A DNA stretch of 64,000 nucleotides, from positions 263,057 to 327,056 of the forward strand of contig DASTWZ010000007.1 of assembly GCA_035765635.1 (NCBI GenBank), written 5' to 3'. The notes beneath the pieces were generated by a model. The model saw nothing but the letters and a program-made list of their open reading frames with translations, was not told where the DNA came from and ran no database searches. A program made the translations under genes and the position numbers. Shown here piece after piece: positions 16,718-24,867 of this stretch. Position 1 is the first letter of the stretch, and every line of letters starts with the position of its first letter. Source of the stretch: EW11 sp035765635 (GTDB lineage Bacteria > Verrucomicrobiota > Verrucomicrobiia > Opitutales > Opitutaceae).

Positions 16718-19700
16718 TTACTGACAGGCTTCGCACTCGCCACCGTTGCGCATGGCTTCGATGGAGCAGGCTAGCTTTTCGGAGGCGGTGTATTCTTTTT
16801 TCGCAGGCTTTGCGTCGAGATTGAGAGGCTTCGGCTCGGCGGTCGCGGTGTTTTCCGAGACGGCAGCAGCCACGGCGTTCGCCATGCCGCCGGCGAGGCC
16901 GCGGACTTCCTTCTTCACCTGAACCGTCGCCTTTTCGATATTCGAGGCGCCGAGAGAACGCAGATAATACGTCGTCTTCAAACCGGCGTGCCAGGCATGG
17001 CGATACATGTGGCTCAGAGTTTTTAGATCAGGCGTTTTGATCCAGAGATTCACCGACTGCGATTGATCGATCCACTTCTGACGGCGCGCCGCGGCTTCGA
17101 CGATCCATTTGGCATCGATATCAAATGCCGTGAGATACTTGGCTTTGAGATCAGTCGGGATCGAATCGATGTCTTTCAATTCACCATCGAAGTATTTCAG
17201 ATTATCGATCATCGCCTGATTCCACAGGCCGCGAGCCTTCAGGTCCTTCACGAGATACGGGTTCAATACAATGAACTCGCCCGAGAGATTCGATTTAACG
17301 AACAGGTTCTTATACGTCGGCTCGATGCAGGGAGACGTTGCGGTGATATTGGAAATCGTCGCGGTCGGCGCGATGGCGAGCACGTTGCTGTTGCGCATGC
17401 CCTGCTTCGCGATCTTTTCGCGCAGCGGCAGCCAAGCCATCTTGGCGGAGCGAGGAACCTCGATCGGAACGCCGCGCTCCTCTTCCAACATGTCCAACGT
17501 ATCCTGCGGGAGGATGCCGCGATCCCACTTCGAACCCTTGTACGTCGAGTAAGTGCCGCGTTCCGCCGCCAGATCGGAGCTGGCTTCATAAGCATAGTAC
17601 GCTACCGCTTCCATCGCTTCGTCGTTGAACTCGACCGCGGCGTCCGACGCGAAGGCGAGGCCCTTTATATAAAGCGCGTTGGCCAGGCCCATCATGCCGA
17701 GCCCGATCGGACGATGACGAAGATTCGAGCGCTTCGCTGCTTCGGTCGGATAAAAATTAATATCAATCACGTTGTCCAACGCGCGCACTGCGGTGCGAAT
17801 CGTTTCGCGGAGTTTTTCGTGATCGATGTTCCCGTTCTTATCGAGATGCGATTCGAGGATGATCGAACCGAGATTGCAGACCGCAGTTTCGTCGTTCGAC
17901 GTATTGAGCGTGATCTCGGTGCAAAGATTCGACGAGTGAATCACGCCGCAATGATCCTGCGGTGAACGGATGTTGCAGGCGTCCTTGAAGGTGATCCAGG
18001 GATGGCCCGTCTCGAAGAGCATCGAGAGCATCTTCTTCCAAAGTTCGAGCGCTTCGATCTTCTGGCCATGGACTTTGCCCTGCTCGGCCAGCTTCTCGTA
18101 CTCGAGATAACGCTCTTCGAATTTCTTGCCGTAGAGATCGTGCAGGTCCTTGACCTCGTTCGACCGGAACAGCGTCCACGTACCGCGGCTCTCCATGCGC
18201 TTCATGAAGAGGTCGGGAATCCAATTCGCCGTATTCATGTCGTGGGTACGGCGGCGGTCATCACCCGTGTTCTTGCGGAGCTCGAGGAACTCGAAGATGT
18301 CGTTGTGCCAAGATTCGAGATAGGCGCAGCCGGAGCCCTTGCGTTTTCCGCCTTGGTTGACCGCGACGAGTTGGTCGTTGTGCAGCTTCAGGAACGGAAT
18401 CACGCCCTGCGATTCGCCATTTGTGCCTGCAATATACGCGCCGGTGCCGCGCACCGCGGTCCAGGAACCACCGAGGCCGCCGGCCCATTTCGCGAGAAAA
18501 GCATTTTCCGCGATGCCGCGGTACATGATGCCCTCGAGCGAGTCGTCGACATAATAAAGATAGCAGGACGAAAGCTGCGAATGCAGGGTGCCGGAATTGA
18601 AAAGCGTCGGCGTGGAGCTGCAAAAACGGCGACTCTTGTAGAGACTATATAACGCCGCGGTTTTGCTTTCGCGCTCCGGAATATCATCGATGAACAAACC
18701 CATCGCGACGCGCATCCAGAAAAATTGCGGCGTCTCGAGACGGCGCGAAGGCTTTACTGTCTTGTCGATGATCAGATAGCGATCGTACAGCGTCTGAATG
18801 CCGAGGAAATCGAACTCCAGATCCGCCGACGGATCGAGAACGGCGGCGAGCTGTGCGATATCATAATTCAGCAGCTTCGGGTTGAGGCGTTTGATCGCCA
18901 CGCCGTGTTCAAGATATTTTTTGAACGCCCGTTGATGCGCATCCTTCAGTTTGCCGATGCCATCGCGCACGATGTCCCAGCCGAGCACTTCTTCGTAGAT
19001 GAAAGTCAGCTGGATACGGCCGGCGAATTTCGCGAAATCCGCGTCTCGCTCGATCAGCGTCTTCGAATTGAGAATGATGGTCGCGTCGAGATCCTTCTGG
19101 CTGATCTGATCGAAGACAGAGCGAAGTAGTTCGGCTTCGATTTCCTCGTTGCTCAGGCAGAGATCGAGGCCGATGCGGCCGAACTCGATGCGCTTTTGCA
19201 GATCGACTCGGTCCCACAGGTATGTTTCGCCGTTGGCCTTCTTCACCATGATCATCGAGCCCTGCTCGACGGCGGGGACCGGGATCGGCGACGTGGACTC
19301 GCTGGTGCCCTCGGTCCGCGAAGCGGTGCGAAGGGCGCGGTAGAGAATGTATTGCTCGGCGACCTTGAAATAGCCGGCCTTCATCAACTCTTCCTGCACG
19401 ATGTCCTGAATCTCCTCGATGTGGACAAACGACTGCTTCGAAGAGAGCACGCGCGTCGCGACGGCTTTCGTGATTTCCACCGCCGCTCCGGAGTCTCGAT
19501 GGAGCGAAAGAAACGCTTTGCGCACGGCGATCTCGATCTTCTGTTCGTTGAACGGAACGATCTGATGATTGCGCCGGATCACTCGCACTGTGGCGGCCGA
19601 GCCGGCTGCGTTCAGTTTCTGCGACCGATTCAGGAGAAGGCACTTCGCGACATCGTAGGCGTTGTTGTCGACGAGCGTCTTTTCAATCAGTTCGTAGAGT

Positions 19701-20038
19701 GAATTGAGCGAGAGGCGCAGGGGGGACTGGCGGAGTGCGGCGCTGGCGAGATTGCCCGCCACTTCGCGCAGAATTTGCGCCACGAACGCACGATTTCCAT
19801 CGGTGAAAATATTCGACTCACCGCGCGCGAGTGAAACGTGGGTCAGCGCCTTGCCAATGGTGTCCGCAACTTCTGCGAGATCAAAACGCTCTTCGCCGCG
19901 AGGCGTGAGCACAAAGGTTTCGGGAACAAGCGGCGCGTCGGCCGGGACGACATCGCGCCAGGCGAAAGTGGGTTTCTGGTCCTTGGGGGTTTGGATCGAA
20001 CGTTTGAGAGCGAGGTCGTGGGCAAGTGACGGATTCAT
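16718..20038 (-). CDS. nrdA: ribonucleoside-diphosphate reductase alpha subunit, class I (class Ic type)
   Basis: The 1106-residue catalytic subunit reduces ribonucleoside diphosphates. Active-site residues are all present: Cys490 (SQLSSCYLYY), the N-x-C-x-E motif SSNLCTEI with Asn702, Cys704 and Glu706, Cys719 (ETAVCNLGS), the tandem tyrosines in KTTYYLRSL and a C-terminal Cys1102/Cys1105 pair (ECEACQ) for re-reduction. The N-terminus is long: one ATP-cone at about 42-140, a second at about 151-237, and a third divergent one at about 262-350. Tandem cones imply layered dATP/ATP overall-activity control. The paired beta subunit, upstream at 20384, is the radical-tyrosine-lacking class Ic type. 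Confidence 0.97.
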   Translation of the reverse strand: MNPSLAHDLALKRSIQTPKDQKPTFAWRDVVPADAPLVPETFVLTPRGEERFDLAEVADTIGKALTHVSLARGESNIFTDGNRAFVAQILREVAGNLASAALRQSPLRLSLNSLYELIEKTLVDNNAYDVAKCLLLNRSQKLNAAGSAATVRVIRRNHQIVPFNEQKIEIAVRKAFLSLHRDSGAAVEITKAVATRVLSSKQSFVHIEEIQDIVQEELMKAGYFKVAEQYILYRALRTASRTEGTSESTSPIPVPAVEQGSMIMVKKANGETYLWDRVDLQKRIEFGRIGLDLCLSNEEIEAELLRSVFDQISQKDLDATIILNSKTLIERDADFAKFAGRIQLTFIYEEVLGWDIVRDGIGKLKDAHQRAFKKYLEHGVAIKRLNPKLLNYDIAQLAAVLDPSADLEFDFLGIQTLYDRYLIIDKTVKPSRRLETPQFFWMRVAMGLFIDDIPERESKTAALYSLYKSRRFCSSTPTLFNSGTLHSQLSSCYLYYVDDSLEGIMYRGIAENAFLAKWAGGLGGSWTAVRGTGAYIAGTNGESQGVIPFLKLHNDQLVAVNQGGKRKGSGCAYLESWHNDIFEFLELRKNTGDDRRRTHDMNTANWIPDLFMKRMESRGTWTLFRSNEVKDLHDLYGKKFEERYLEYEKLAEQGKVHGQKIEALELWKKMLSMLFETGHPWITFKDACNIRSPQDHCGVIHSSNLCTEITLNTSNDETAVCNLGSIILESHLDKNGNIDHEKLRETIRTAVRALDNVIDINFYPTEAAKRSNLRHRPIGLGMMGLANALYIKGLAFASDAAVEFNDEAMEAVAYYAYEASSDLAAERGTYSTYKGSKWDRGILPQDTLDMLEEERGVPIEVPRSAKMAWLPLREKIAKQGMRNSNVLAIAPTATISNITATSPCIEPTYKNLFVKSNLSGEFIVLNPYLVKDLKARGLWNQAMIDNLKYFDGELKDIDSIPTDLKAKYLTAFDIDAKWIVEAAARRQKWIDQSQSVNLWIKTPDLKTLSHMYRHAWHAGLKTTYYLRSLGASNIEKATVQVKKEVRGLAGGMANAVAAAVSENTATAEPKPLNLDAKPAKKEYTASEKLACSIEAMRNGGECEACQ

Positions 20039-20383
20039 CAGTCGGGCAGGTATGGTGTGCGAAGGCGGTGTGATCGTCCCCAGAAGATTTGGGACGTGGT
20101 TCTTGCGAAAAAAAACTCCGAGGCGGTAAGCGTGTGCGTGAAGCTCCCGGCTTACGGCAACTGGGTTCGACTAAACAAACGGAACGGAGCGCCGGCGTAA
20201 GTCAGCCGGCGAAAATTGACTCAGAAGTTACCTTCTTCGGCGTTTTCGGAATCGGAAAACGAACGCGCGAAACGGTCGCGCGAGATCGCGAGGCGGAACG
20301 CAGCGAGAAGAGCAACGAGCAAAACGACAAACATGGCGGGTGCGAAGGTTACGCGAGAAAGGCGCTGAAGTATTCTCGCGAGC
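20039..20383. other. nrdB-nrdA intergenic region
   Basis: This 345-bp gap lies between nrdB and nrdA, which share orientation. It holds a 7-bp perfect hairpin (CGCCGGC 20190-20196 with GCCGGCG 20205-20211) and a CGTCCC/GGGACG stem near 20075-20096, neither with a T-run on the minus strand. These could attenuate or stabilise the nrdBA transcript. I see no coding frame of interest. Confidence 0.4.
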
Positions 20384-21469
20384 TCAGAGTTCGTCGTCGC
20401 TGGCGACGTGGAGACTCGACGCTTTTTGGTATTCGGTGACGCGACCTTCGAAGAAGTTCTGCTCCTTCTTGATGTCCATCATCTCGGCGAGCCACGGCAG
20501 CGGATTCTTGATTCCAGCCGACAATGGAGCCAGGCCACAGCCTTCGAGACGGCGGTCGGCGATGAAGTCGATGTACATCAGGAACTCGTCCTTGCGGAGT
20601 CCGACGGAGTCGACGGGGAGACAATCGCGAATAAATTCTTTCTCGAGGTTGACCGCTTCGGCCATCGTGGCCCGCAGCTCTTCCTTGAACTCGGCGGTCC
20701 AAATCTCGCGATTCTCCTCGACCAGATCCATGAAGAGATTGCGGAAGACTTCGATGTGGTTCGACTCGTCGCGCAGCGTGTAGCGGAACATCTGACCGAT
20801 GCCGGGAAACTTGTTCTGGCGGTAGAGCGACAGGATCATGCCGAAAAGGCCGTAGAACTGCGTGCCCTCCATGCACTGACCGAAAACGAAGATATTTTTC
20901 GCCAGCAGCTTCTTGTTTTCCGAAAGGGAAAGATCGAGATCGCGGCGCAGATTGCGGGAGATGCGCGTGACGAATTCATTCTTCCGAACGATCGTCGGAA
21001 CGTCCTCGAACATCGCTTCGCACTCGTGCGGGTTGATGCCGAGCGACGCGATCATGTAGAGCAGCGAATCCGCGTGGATGTTTTCTTCGTGCGCGTGGCG
21101 GCCAAGCACGAGTTTCAACTCGGGCGCCGTGACCAATTCGCGAACAACGTGCTGAATGTTGTCTCCGACGATTCCCTCGGCCGCAGAAAAATAGCCGATA
21201 CCCATGCGGATGATCCACCGCTCGATGTCCGAAACGACCTTTTCGTCACGCCATTGCTCGATGTCTTTGCCCATCGGAATGTCCTCAGGCTCCCAGTGAT
21301 TGGCCTTCATCGTACGGTAGAGATCGTACGCCCACTGGTACTTCAGCGGGAGCAGGTTGAAGGTCATGGATTGGCGGCCGTTGATGACACGTTTGTCCGC
21401 AAAAGCGGCTTCGGCCTTGGCTTGGTCGAGGATGAAGGTTTTGGAGCCTACTTGAAACGATTTCTGCAT
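20384..21469 (-). CDS. nrdB: ribonucleotide reductase beta subunit, class Ic (Mn/Fe) type
   Basis: The 361-residue ferritin-like R2 carries metal ligands Glu98 (SAAEGIVG), Glu129 and His132 (ENIHADSL), Glu201 (MEGTQFYG), and Glu235 with His238 (DESNH). Two features mark it as class Ic, as in Chlamydia trachomatis: the first ligand is Glu98 where Escherichia coli NrdB has Asp84, and the radical-tyrosine position, four residues after His132, is Leu136 instead of Tyr. In class Ic the one-electron oxidant is a Mn(IV)/Fe(III) cluster. The C-terminal tail ends ASDDEL. nrdA lies downstream; two possible NrdR boxes precede nrdB. Confidence 0.97.
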   Translation of the reverse strand: MQKSFQVGSKTFILDQAKAEAAFADKRVINGRQSMTFNLLPLKYQWAYDLYRTMKANHWEPEDIPMGKDIEQWRDEKVVSDIERWIIRMGIGYFSAAEGIVGDNIQHVVRELVTAPELKLVLGRHAHEENIHADSLLYMIASLGINPHECEAMFEDVPTIVRKNEFVTRISRNLRRDLDLSLSENKKLLAKNIFVFGQCMEGTQFYGLFGMILSLYRQNKFPGIGQMFRYTLRDESNHIEVFRNLFMDLVEENREIWTAEFKEELRATMAEAVNLEKEFIRDCLPVDSVGLRKDEFLMYIDFIADRRLEGCGLAPLSAGIKNPLPWLAEMMDIKKEQNFFEGRVTEYQKASSLHVASDDEL

Positions 21470-21893
21470 GATGTGACGGGAGTGCCCGGGCGGGACTTTT
21501 TGGGGTTAAAAATACGCCGGAACGAGTGACCTAAATTGACGCTAACGAAGGCGGTGCGACCTAAAGTTGTTAAAACTTATTCACGCCTTACTGACCACAA
21601 CGGGTTGTGGTGCCGTTGGCGAATGGCCACAACATGTGGGAAGCCGAAAAAGTTTCGTCAATCTCCCATTCACCAAATTTCCGTAATAAATTTGTAATTT
21701 CTGGCTTGCGCCAAGCAGCTTCGTTTTACCCCGACCGATAAAGCGTATTTGCGACCGCAGAAATCGCGTAAAGCGAGCAGACGAAGGTCGCCAAAATTGC
21801 CGGAAAATGCCGGCAAATTACGCGAAAGTGGAACCATCCCCGCAGGTCTGGGGCCTGACTCCCGATCCCCCATGGCCGGTCGACCGGCCCTAG
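21470..21893. other. upstream region of nrdB
   Basis: The 424-bp gap between the epimerase stop and nrdB holds the NrdR-like boxes. A 16-bp perfect palindrome, GGCCGGTCGACCGGCC (21874-21889), lies 4 bp past the epimerase stop and may serve as its terminator stem, though no T-run follows. The part between about 21660 and 21870 shows nothing I can name. Confidence 0.5.
21594..21639. promoter_or_regulatory. candidate pair of NrdR boxes upstream of nrdB
   Basis: ACCACAA-CGGG-TTGTGGT (21594-21611) is a perfect 7-bp inverted repeat, and CCACA-ACA-TGTGG (21627-21639) lies just beyond it. CACAA half sites begin at 21596 and 21628, exactly 32 bp apart. NrdR recognises paired 16-bp boxes of the form ACACwATATwTwGTGT, about three helical turns apart. 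The first box matches the CACAA/TTGTG halves but has a GC-rich centre. The site is 125-170 bp upstream of nrdB. Confidence 0.5.
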
Positions 21894-22691
21894 TTACCAC
21901 CAGCGGCTCGTCTCAGCCGCGCGCAGGGCGCCTTCCAAAGGCCCCAAATCCGGATGCCAAACCTTCTCCCACTCCAGACTGACGCACCCGTCGAATTCCG
22001 CTGCGAGCACCTTGCGGAGCGGAGCGATGGGAAACGCACCGGCGCCGGGTTCGACGTAGGTAAAACCGAGCGGCGCCTGTGAATTGCTGACGCTATCCTT
22101 GACGTGGACATGAACAACGCGGTCGCGGATCGAACGCCAGGTTCGCACCGGGTCCTCCCCTCCTTTTTTCCAGGTGTGATGAGCATCCCAGAGCAGCGCC
22201 ACAGGCAAGGCGCCCATCGCCGTAGTGAAAGTTTCAATACGCGCGGCGTCGAGCAGCACGTCGTGCGTTTCGATCATCAGATCCACCGATATCCGACGCG
22301 CGGCCGCGGTTTGGCGCCACCACTGCAGATTCTCTTTTGCCTCGGCCAGCACGGCGGCATCGAGCGTCGCGCCTCCGTCGAATACGCGCAGCCAGCGTGC
22401 GCCAATCGCCTCGGCCCAGGGAATGAAAGCGAGGAGCTGCGCGCGATCCGCCGCGGACGAGCCGATCAATTTGAACGACGTATCCAGCGCGATGATACGC
22501 GGAGTATCCGCCAAAGCACTACGCAGTTTTTCAGGGCTGCCGTAGCGCTTCGTGAAATAGTCCGGCAGATTCAACTGCCCCTCGAGCGCGCGCAATTCGA
22601 CCGCGTCGATGCGGAAACGCCGGCCAAGTTCGATGACTTGTTCGAGCGTGAGATCAGGGCAGCCGAGCGTGGAAAATGCCTTCGAGTACAC
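21894..22691 (-). CDS. sugar phosphate isomerase/epimerase (xylose-isomerase-like TIM barrel)
   Basis: The 265-residue protein starts (GTG) MYSKAFSTLGCPDLTLEQVI and has AP-endonuclease-2-family features: VDLMIETHDVLLDA (Glu metal ligand), ALLWDAHHTWKK (Asp/His metal ligands), VHVHVKD (His ligand strand) and a final Glu in CVSLEWEKVW. Such proteins isomerise or epimerise sugars, often in inositol or carbohydrate pathways. No signal peptide. Substrate is unknown. Confidence 0.88.
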   Translation of the reverse strand: MYSKAFSTLGCPDLTLEQVIELGRRFRIDAVELRALEGQLNLPDYFTKRYGSPEKLRSALADTPRIIALDTSFKLIGSSAADRAQLLAFIPWAEAIGARWLRVFDGGATLDAAVLAEAKENLQWWRQTAAARRISVDLMIETHDVLLDAARIETFTTAMGALPVALLWDAHHTWKKGGEDPVRTWRSIRDRVVHVHVKDSVSNSQAPLGFTYVEPGAGAFPIAPLRKVLAAEFDGCVSLEWEKVWHPDLGPLEGALRAAETSRWW

Positions 22692-22756
22692 GCTCGATCA
22701 GAAGTCGATCCGCCGCGCGCCGTCACCGTGAAAATTTCAGCTCGCGCGAAATCGCT

Positions 22757-23020
22757 CTAAACGAAATCCGCAGGCCCGAGCTCGCACAATTTTCGGCCCG
22801 GCAGCAGTCCATCGATCTGACGCCCAATGCCGCCCCGGCGCGGCCCCGAAAGAAGAGGAACGGAGCCGATTCCCGCATCAGCGCGATCTCCCGCCCCGTT
22901 CCTCTCGCCGTACGCCAACGGCACGAGCCGCACAGCACACCAGACGCCGTTCAAGAAAACGCGCGCGTCGACCACAGACGCGCCAGACACTGCTCGTTCC
23001 TCTTTAATCGTCGCCGCCAT
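22757..23020 (-). CDS. hypothetical small protein
   Basis: An 87-residue frame starts MAATIKEERAVSGASVVDARVFLNG with a good Shine-Dalgarno (AGAGGA 7 bases before ATG). The first half looks plausible; the second half is Gly/Arg-rich and low in family character. The frame may be real or may be a remnant broken by a frameshift. It lies between the epimerase and response-regulator genes, same strand. I do not recognise it. Confidence 0.35.
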   Translation of the reverse strand: MAATIKEERAVSGASVVDARVFLNGVWCAVRLVPLAYGERNGAGDRADAGIGSVPLLSGPRRGGIGRQIDGLLPGRKLCELGPADFV

Positions 23021-23137
23021 GCTCTCGTCCTCTCGTTTTGGATTTTGCCGTTCCCGCGGCAAAGCAAACCGAGCCAAACGAGTCCGCACCCGCGGTCAAC
23101 ACATTAAATAGTTTTGTCTATTTTTTATGACCGCGCC

Positions 23138-23590
23138 TTATCGCGCGGAGCGCTCCGTCATCAATTGCTGAAGCAGTTGGCGGAGTTCTTCCATCGTGGG
23201 AAATTTCGCGAGAAACGCGTCAGCTCCGAGATCAGCGGCACGTTGCTTGTCCTTGGGATCGTCGGACGTCGTCACGATCACAACCGGGCGGCGGGGCCGG
23301 GATCGCTCACGGATCCGCTGCAAGACCTCGAAGCCATTCACTTTCGGCATCTTGATGTCGAGCAACACGAGAACCGGTTGGACCAAATCCGAATCCGGCG
23401 CCGGATGATCCAACTCCTCGAAATAATTCAGCGCTTTCGCACCGTCGTTGAGATGGAGGATGCGAATCGGCAGCTCCGTCTTGCGCAGCAAACGCCGCAG
23501 CAAGAAAGCGGCGTCAGCATCGTCCTCCACCATCAGCACCAAGGGGGCGTTGTCGGGTAGATTCGCGTCGGCGGGAAGCGTTTCATCCAT
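23138..23590 (-). CDS. single-domain response regulator
   Basis: The 150-residue product is a receiver domain without output domain: acidic pocket Glu22-Asp23-Asp24 (MVEDDADA), phospho-acceptor Asp78 (LVLLDIKMP), Thr107/Thr108 (VIVTTSDD) and Lys129. It resembles Rcp1-type regulators that pair with bacteriophytochrome or hybrid kinases. The cognate kinase is not adjacent. ATG 23590 is preferred; 18 upstream in-frame residues do not belong to the fold. Confidence 0.92.
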   Translation of the reverse strand: MDETLPADANLPDNAPLVLMVEDDADAAFLLRRLLRKTELPIRILHLNDGAKALNYFEELDHPAPDSDLVQPVLVLLDIKMPKVNGFEVLQRIRERSRPRRPVVIVTTSDDPKDKQRAADLGADAFLAKFPTMEELRQLLQQLMTERSAR

Positions 23591-23691
23591 AGTTTTGATC
23601 TCGAAGGAAAGCGGCTGGCTGAAAAGTTGATGAGGAAAAAACACGCATCAGGGTAAACACCCCATGCGGACACGGCGCGATCTGCCGCGAC

Positions 23692-24834
23692 TCATACCGC
23701 GACCCGTTTCCCAGTGCGCGCCGCCTCGTAAATCGAAAGCAGGAGCCGCACGTCGCGACGGCCCATTTCCCCGGGAACGATGTTCGGCTCGCCGTGAAGG
23801 AGCGTCCGCGCGAAGCCGTCCATCTGCAGCGCCTGCTGTGTAACTCTGGGGAAATTCATGGCTCCGCGACTCGTTTTACCGCCGACTCCGCGGTAGGAAA
23901 ACGCGGGCGAGAGTTCAAACCAGCCATCGGCGGCGTCGACGTGAAGGTAGTTAGCCTCCTCGTTGTAACTCGTTCGACACTCGGCTCTCGCGCCGCTGGG
24001 AAATTCCATTGTCCAACTGATCGTCTCCTCCACTTCGGCGAAGCGCTCGGGGTCGGTCTTGGGCCATTCCTTCGCTGTGATCCCGACGGGCTCCTCGCCC
24101 GTGACGTAACACGCGGCCTGCAAGCTGTAGATGCCGACATCCATCAGCGGTCCGCCGCCGGCGAGTCTTTTGTTGAAGCGCCAGGTGCCGCCACTGCCCA
24201 CGAAGGAGTGCTCGGATTTGATCGTCTTGACTGGGCCCATGGCTTTGGAGGTGCCGAGGCGCGCCGCCTCGATGTTGTAGGGTTCGAAATGGAGCCGATA
24301 TCCGATCGCGAGCTGGCGCTTGGCGTCCTTGCATGCCGCGATCATCGCGTCGCAGTCCTCGACGGTGGTCGCCATCGGCTTCTCACAGATCACGTGTTTG
24401 CCGGCCTTCGCCGCACGAATCACGAAGTCGCGGTGCAGCGCGTTCGGGGTCACGACGTAGACCACGTCCACGTCCTTGTTGTCGGCGATGCGATCAAAGG
24501 TTTCGTAACTGTACACGGCGGACGCTGGCAGGTCGTATCGGCGCTGCCATTTCTCGCCCTTGCTTGGCGTGCCCGTCACCACCGCGGCGAGGCGGCAAAG
24601 TTTAGTTTGCTGCAAGGCCGGGGCCAATTGTCCGCCCGCGTAACCGCCGAGGCCCAGAAGGGCGATGCCTATCTTGCGTTGAGGCGACTTGGCTGACGCA
24701 TCCTCGGCGGCGCGCGCCCAGTTTGCCAGCGAAGGAGCCGCGAGTGCACCCAATCCTGCCGCAGCCAAAGTTCGGACGAAAGAGCGCCGGGAAGACGCCG
24801 AAAAGGAAGGATCGCGATGCGGATCTGAGGCCAT
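23692..24834 (-). CDS. Tat-exported Gfo/Idh/MocA family oxidoreductase
   Basis: The 380-residue protein has a twin-arginine signal (SSRRSFVRTLAAAGLGALAAP) then the Rossmann turn IALLGLGGYAGGQLAPAL, the ICEKPMATT dinucleotide-fold motif (EKP) and GGGPLMDVGIYSLQA of the C-terminal substrate domain. It resembles glucose-fructose oxidoreductase-like periplasmic enzymes, which fold with NAD(P) before export through Tat. Sugar or inositol substrates are usual; the specific one is unknown. Confidence 0.93.
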   Translation of the reverse strand: MASDPHRDPSFSASSRRSFVRTLAAAGLGALAAPSLANWARAAEDASAKSPQRKIGIALLGLGGYAGGQLAPALQQTKLCRLAAVVTGTPSKGEKWQRRYDLPASAVYSYETFDRIADNKDVDVVYVVTPNALHRDFVIRAAKAGKHVICEKPMATTVEDCDAMIAACKDAKRQLAIGYRLHFEPYNIEAARLGTSKAMGPVKTIKSEHSFVGSGGTWRFNKRLAGGGPLMDVGIYSLQAACYVTGEEPVGITAKEWPKTDPERFAEVEETISWTMEFPSGARAECRTSYNEEANYLHVDAADGWFELSPAFSYRGVGGKTSRGAMNFPRVTQQALQMDGFARTLLHGEPNIVPGEMGRRDVRLLLSIYEAARTGKRVAV

Positions 24835-24867
24835 GGGATTTCAGAATTTGAGGGTTTCCAGAGGATT

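Noticed and set aside
16562..16774. 70-residue plus frame at the nrdA 3' end
   Set aside because: Overlaps nrdA, no ribosome binding site, composition of random frame.
20140..20200. tRNA-like GGGTTCGACTAA after a small stem between nrdB and nrdA
   Set aside because: No acceptor or anticodon stem can be formed around it.
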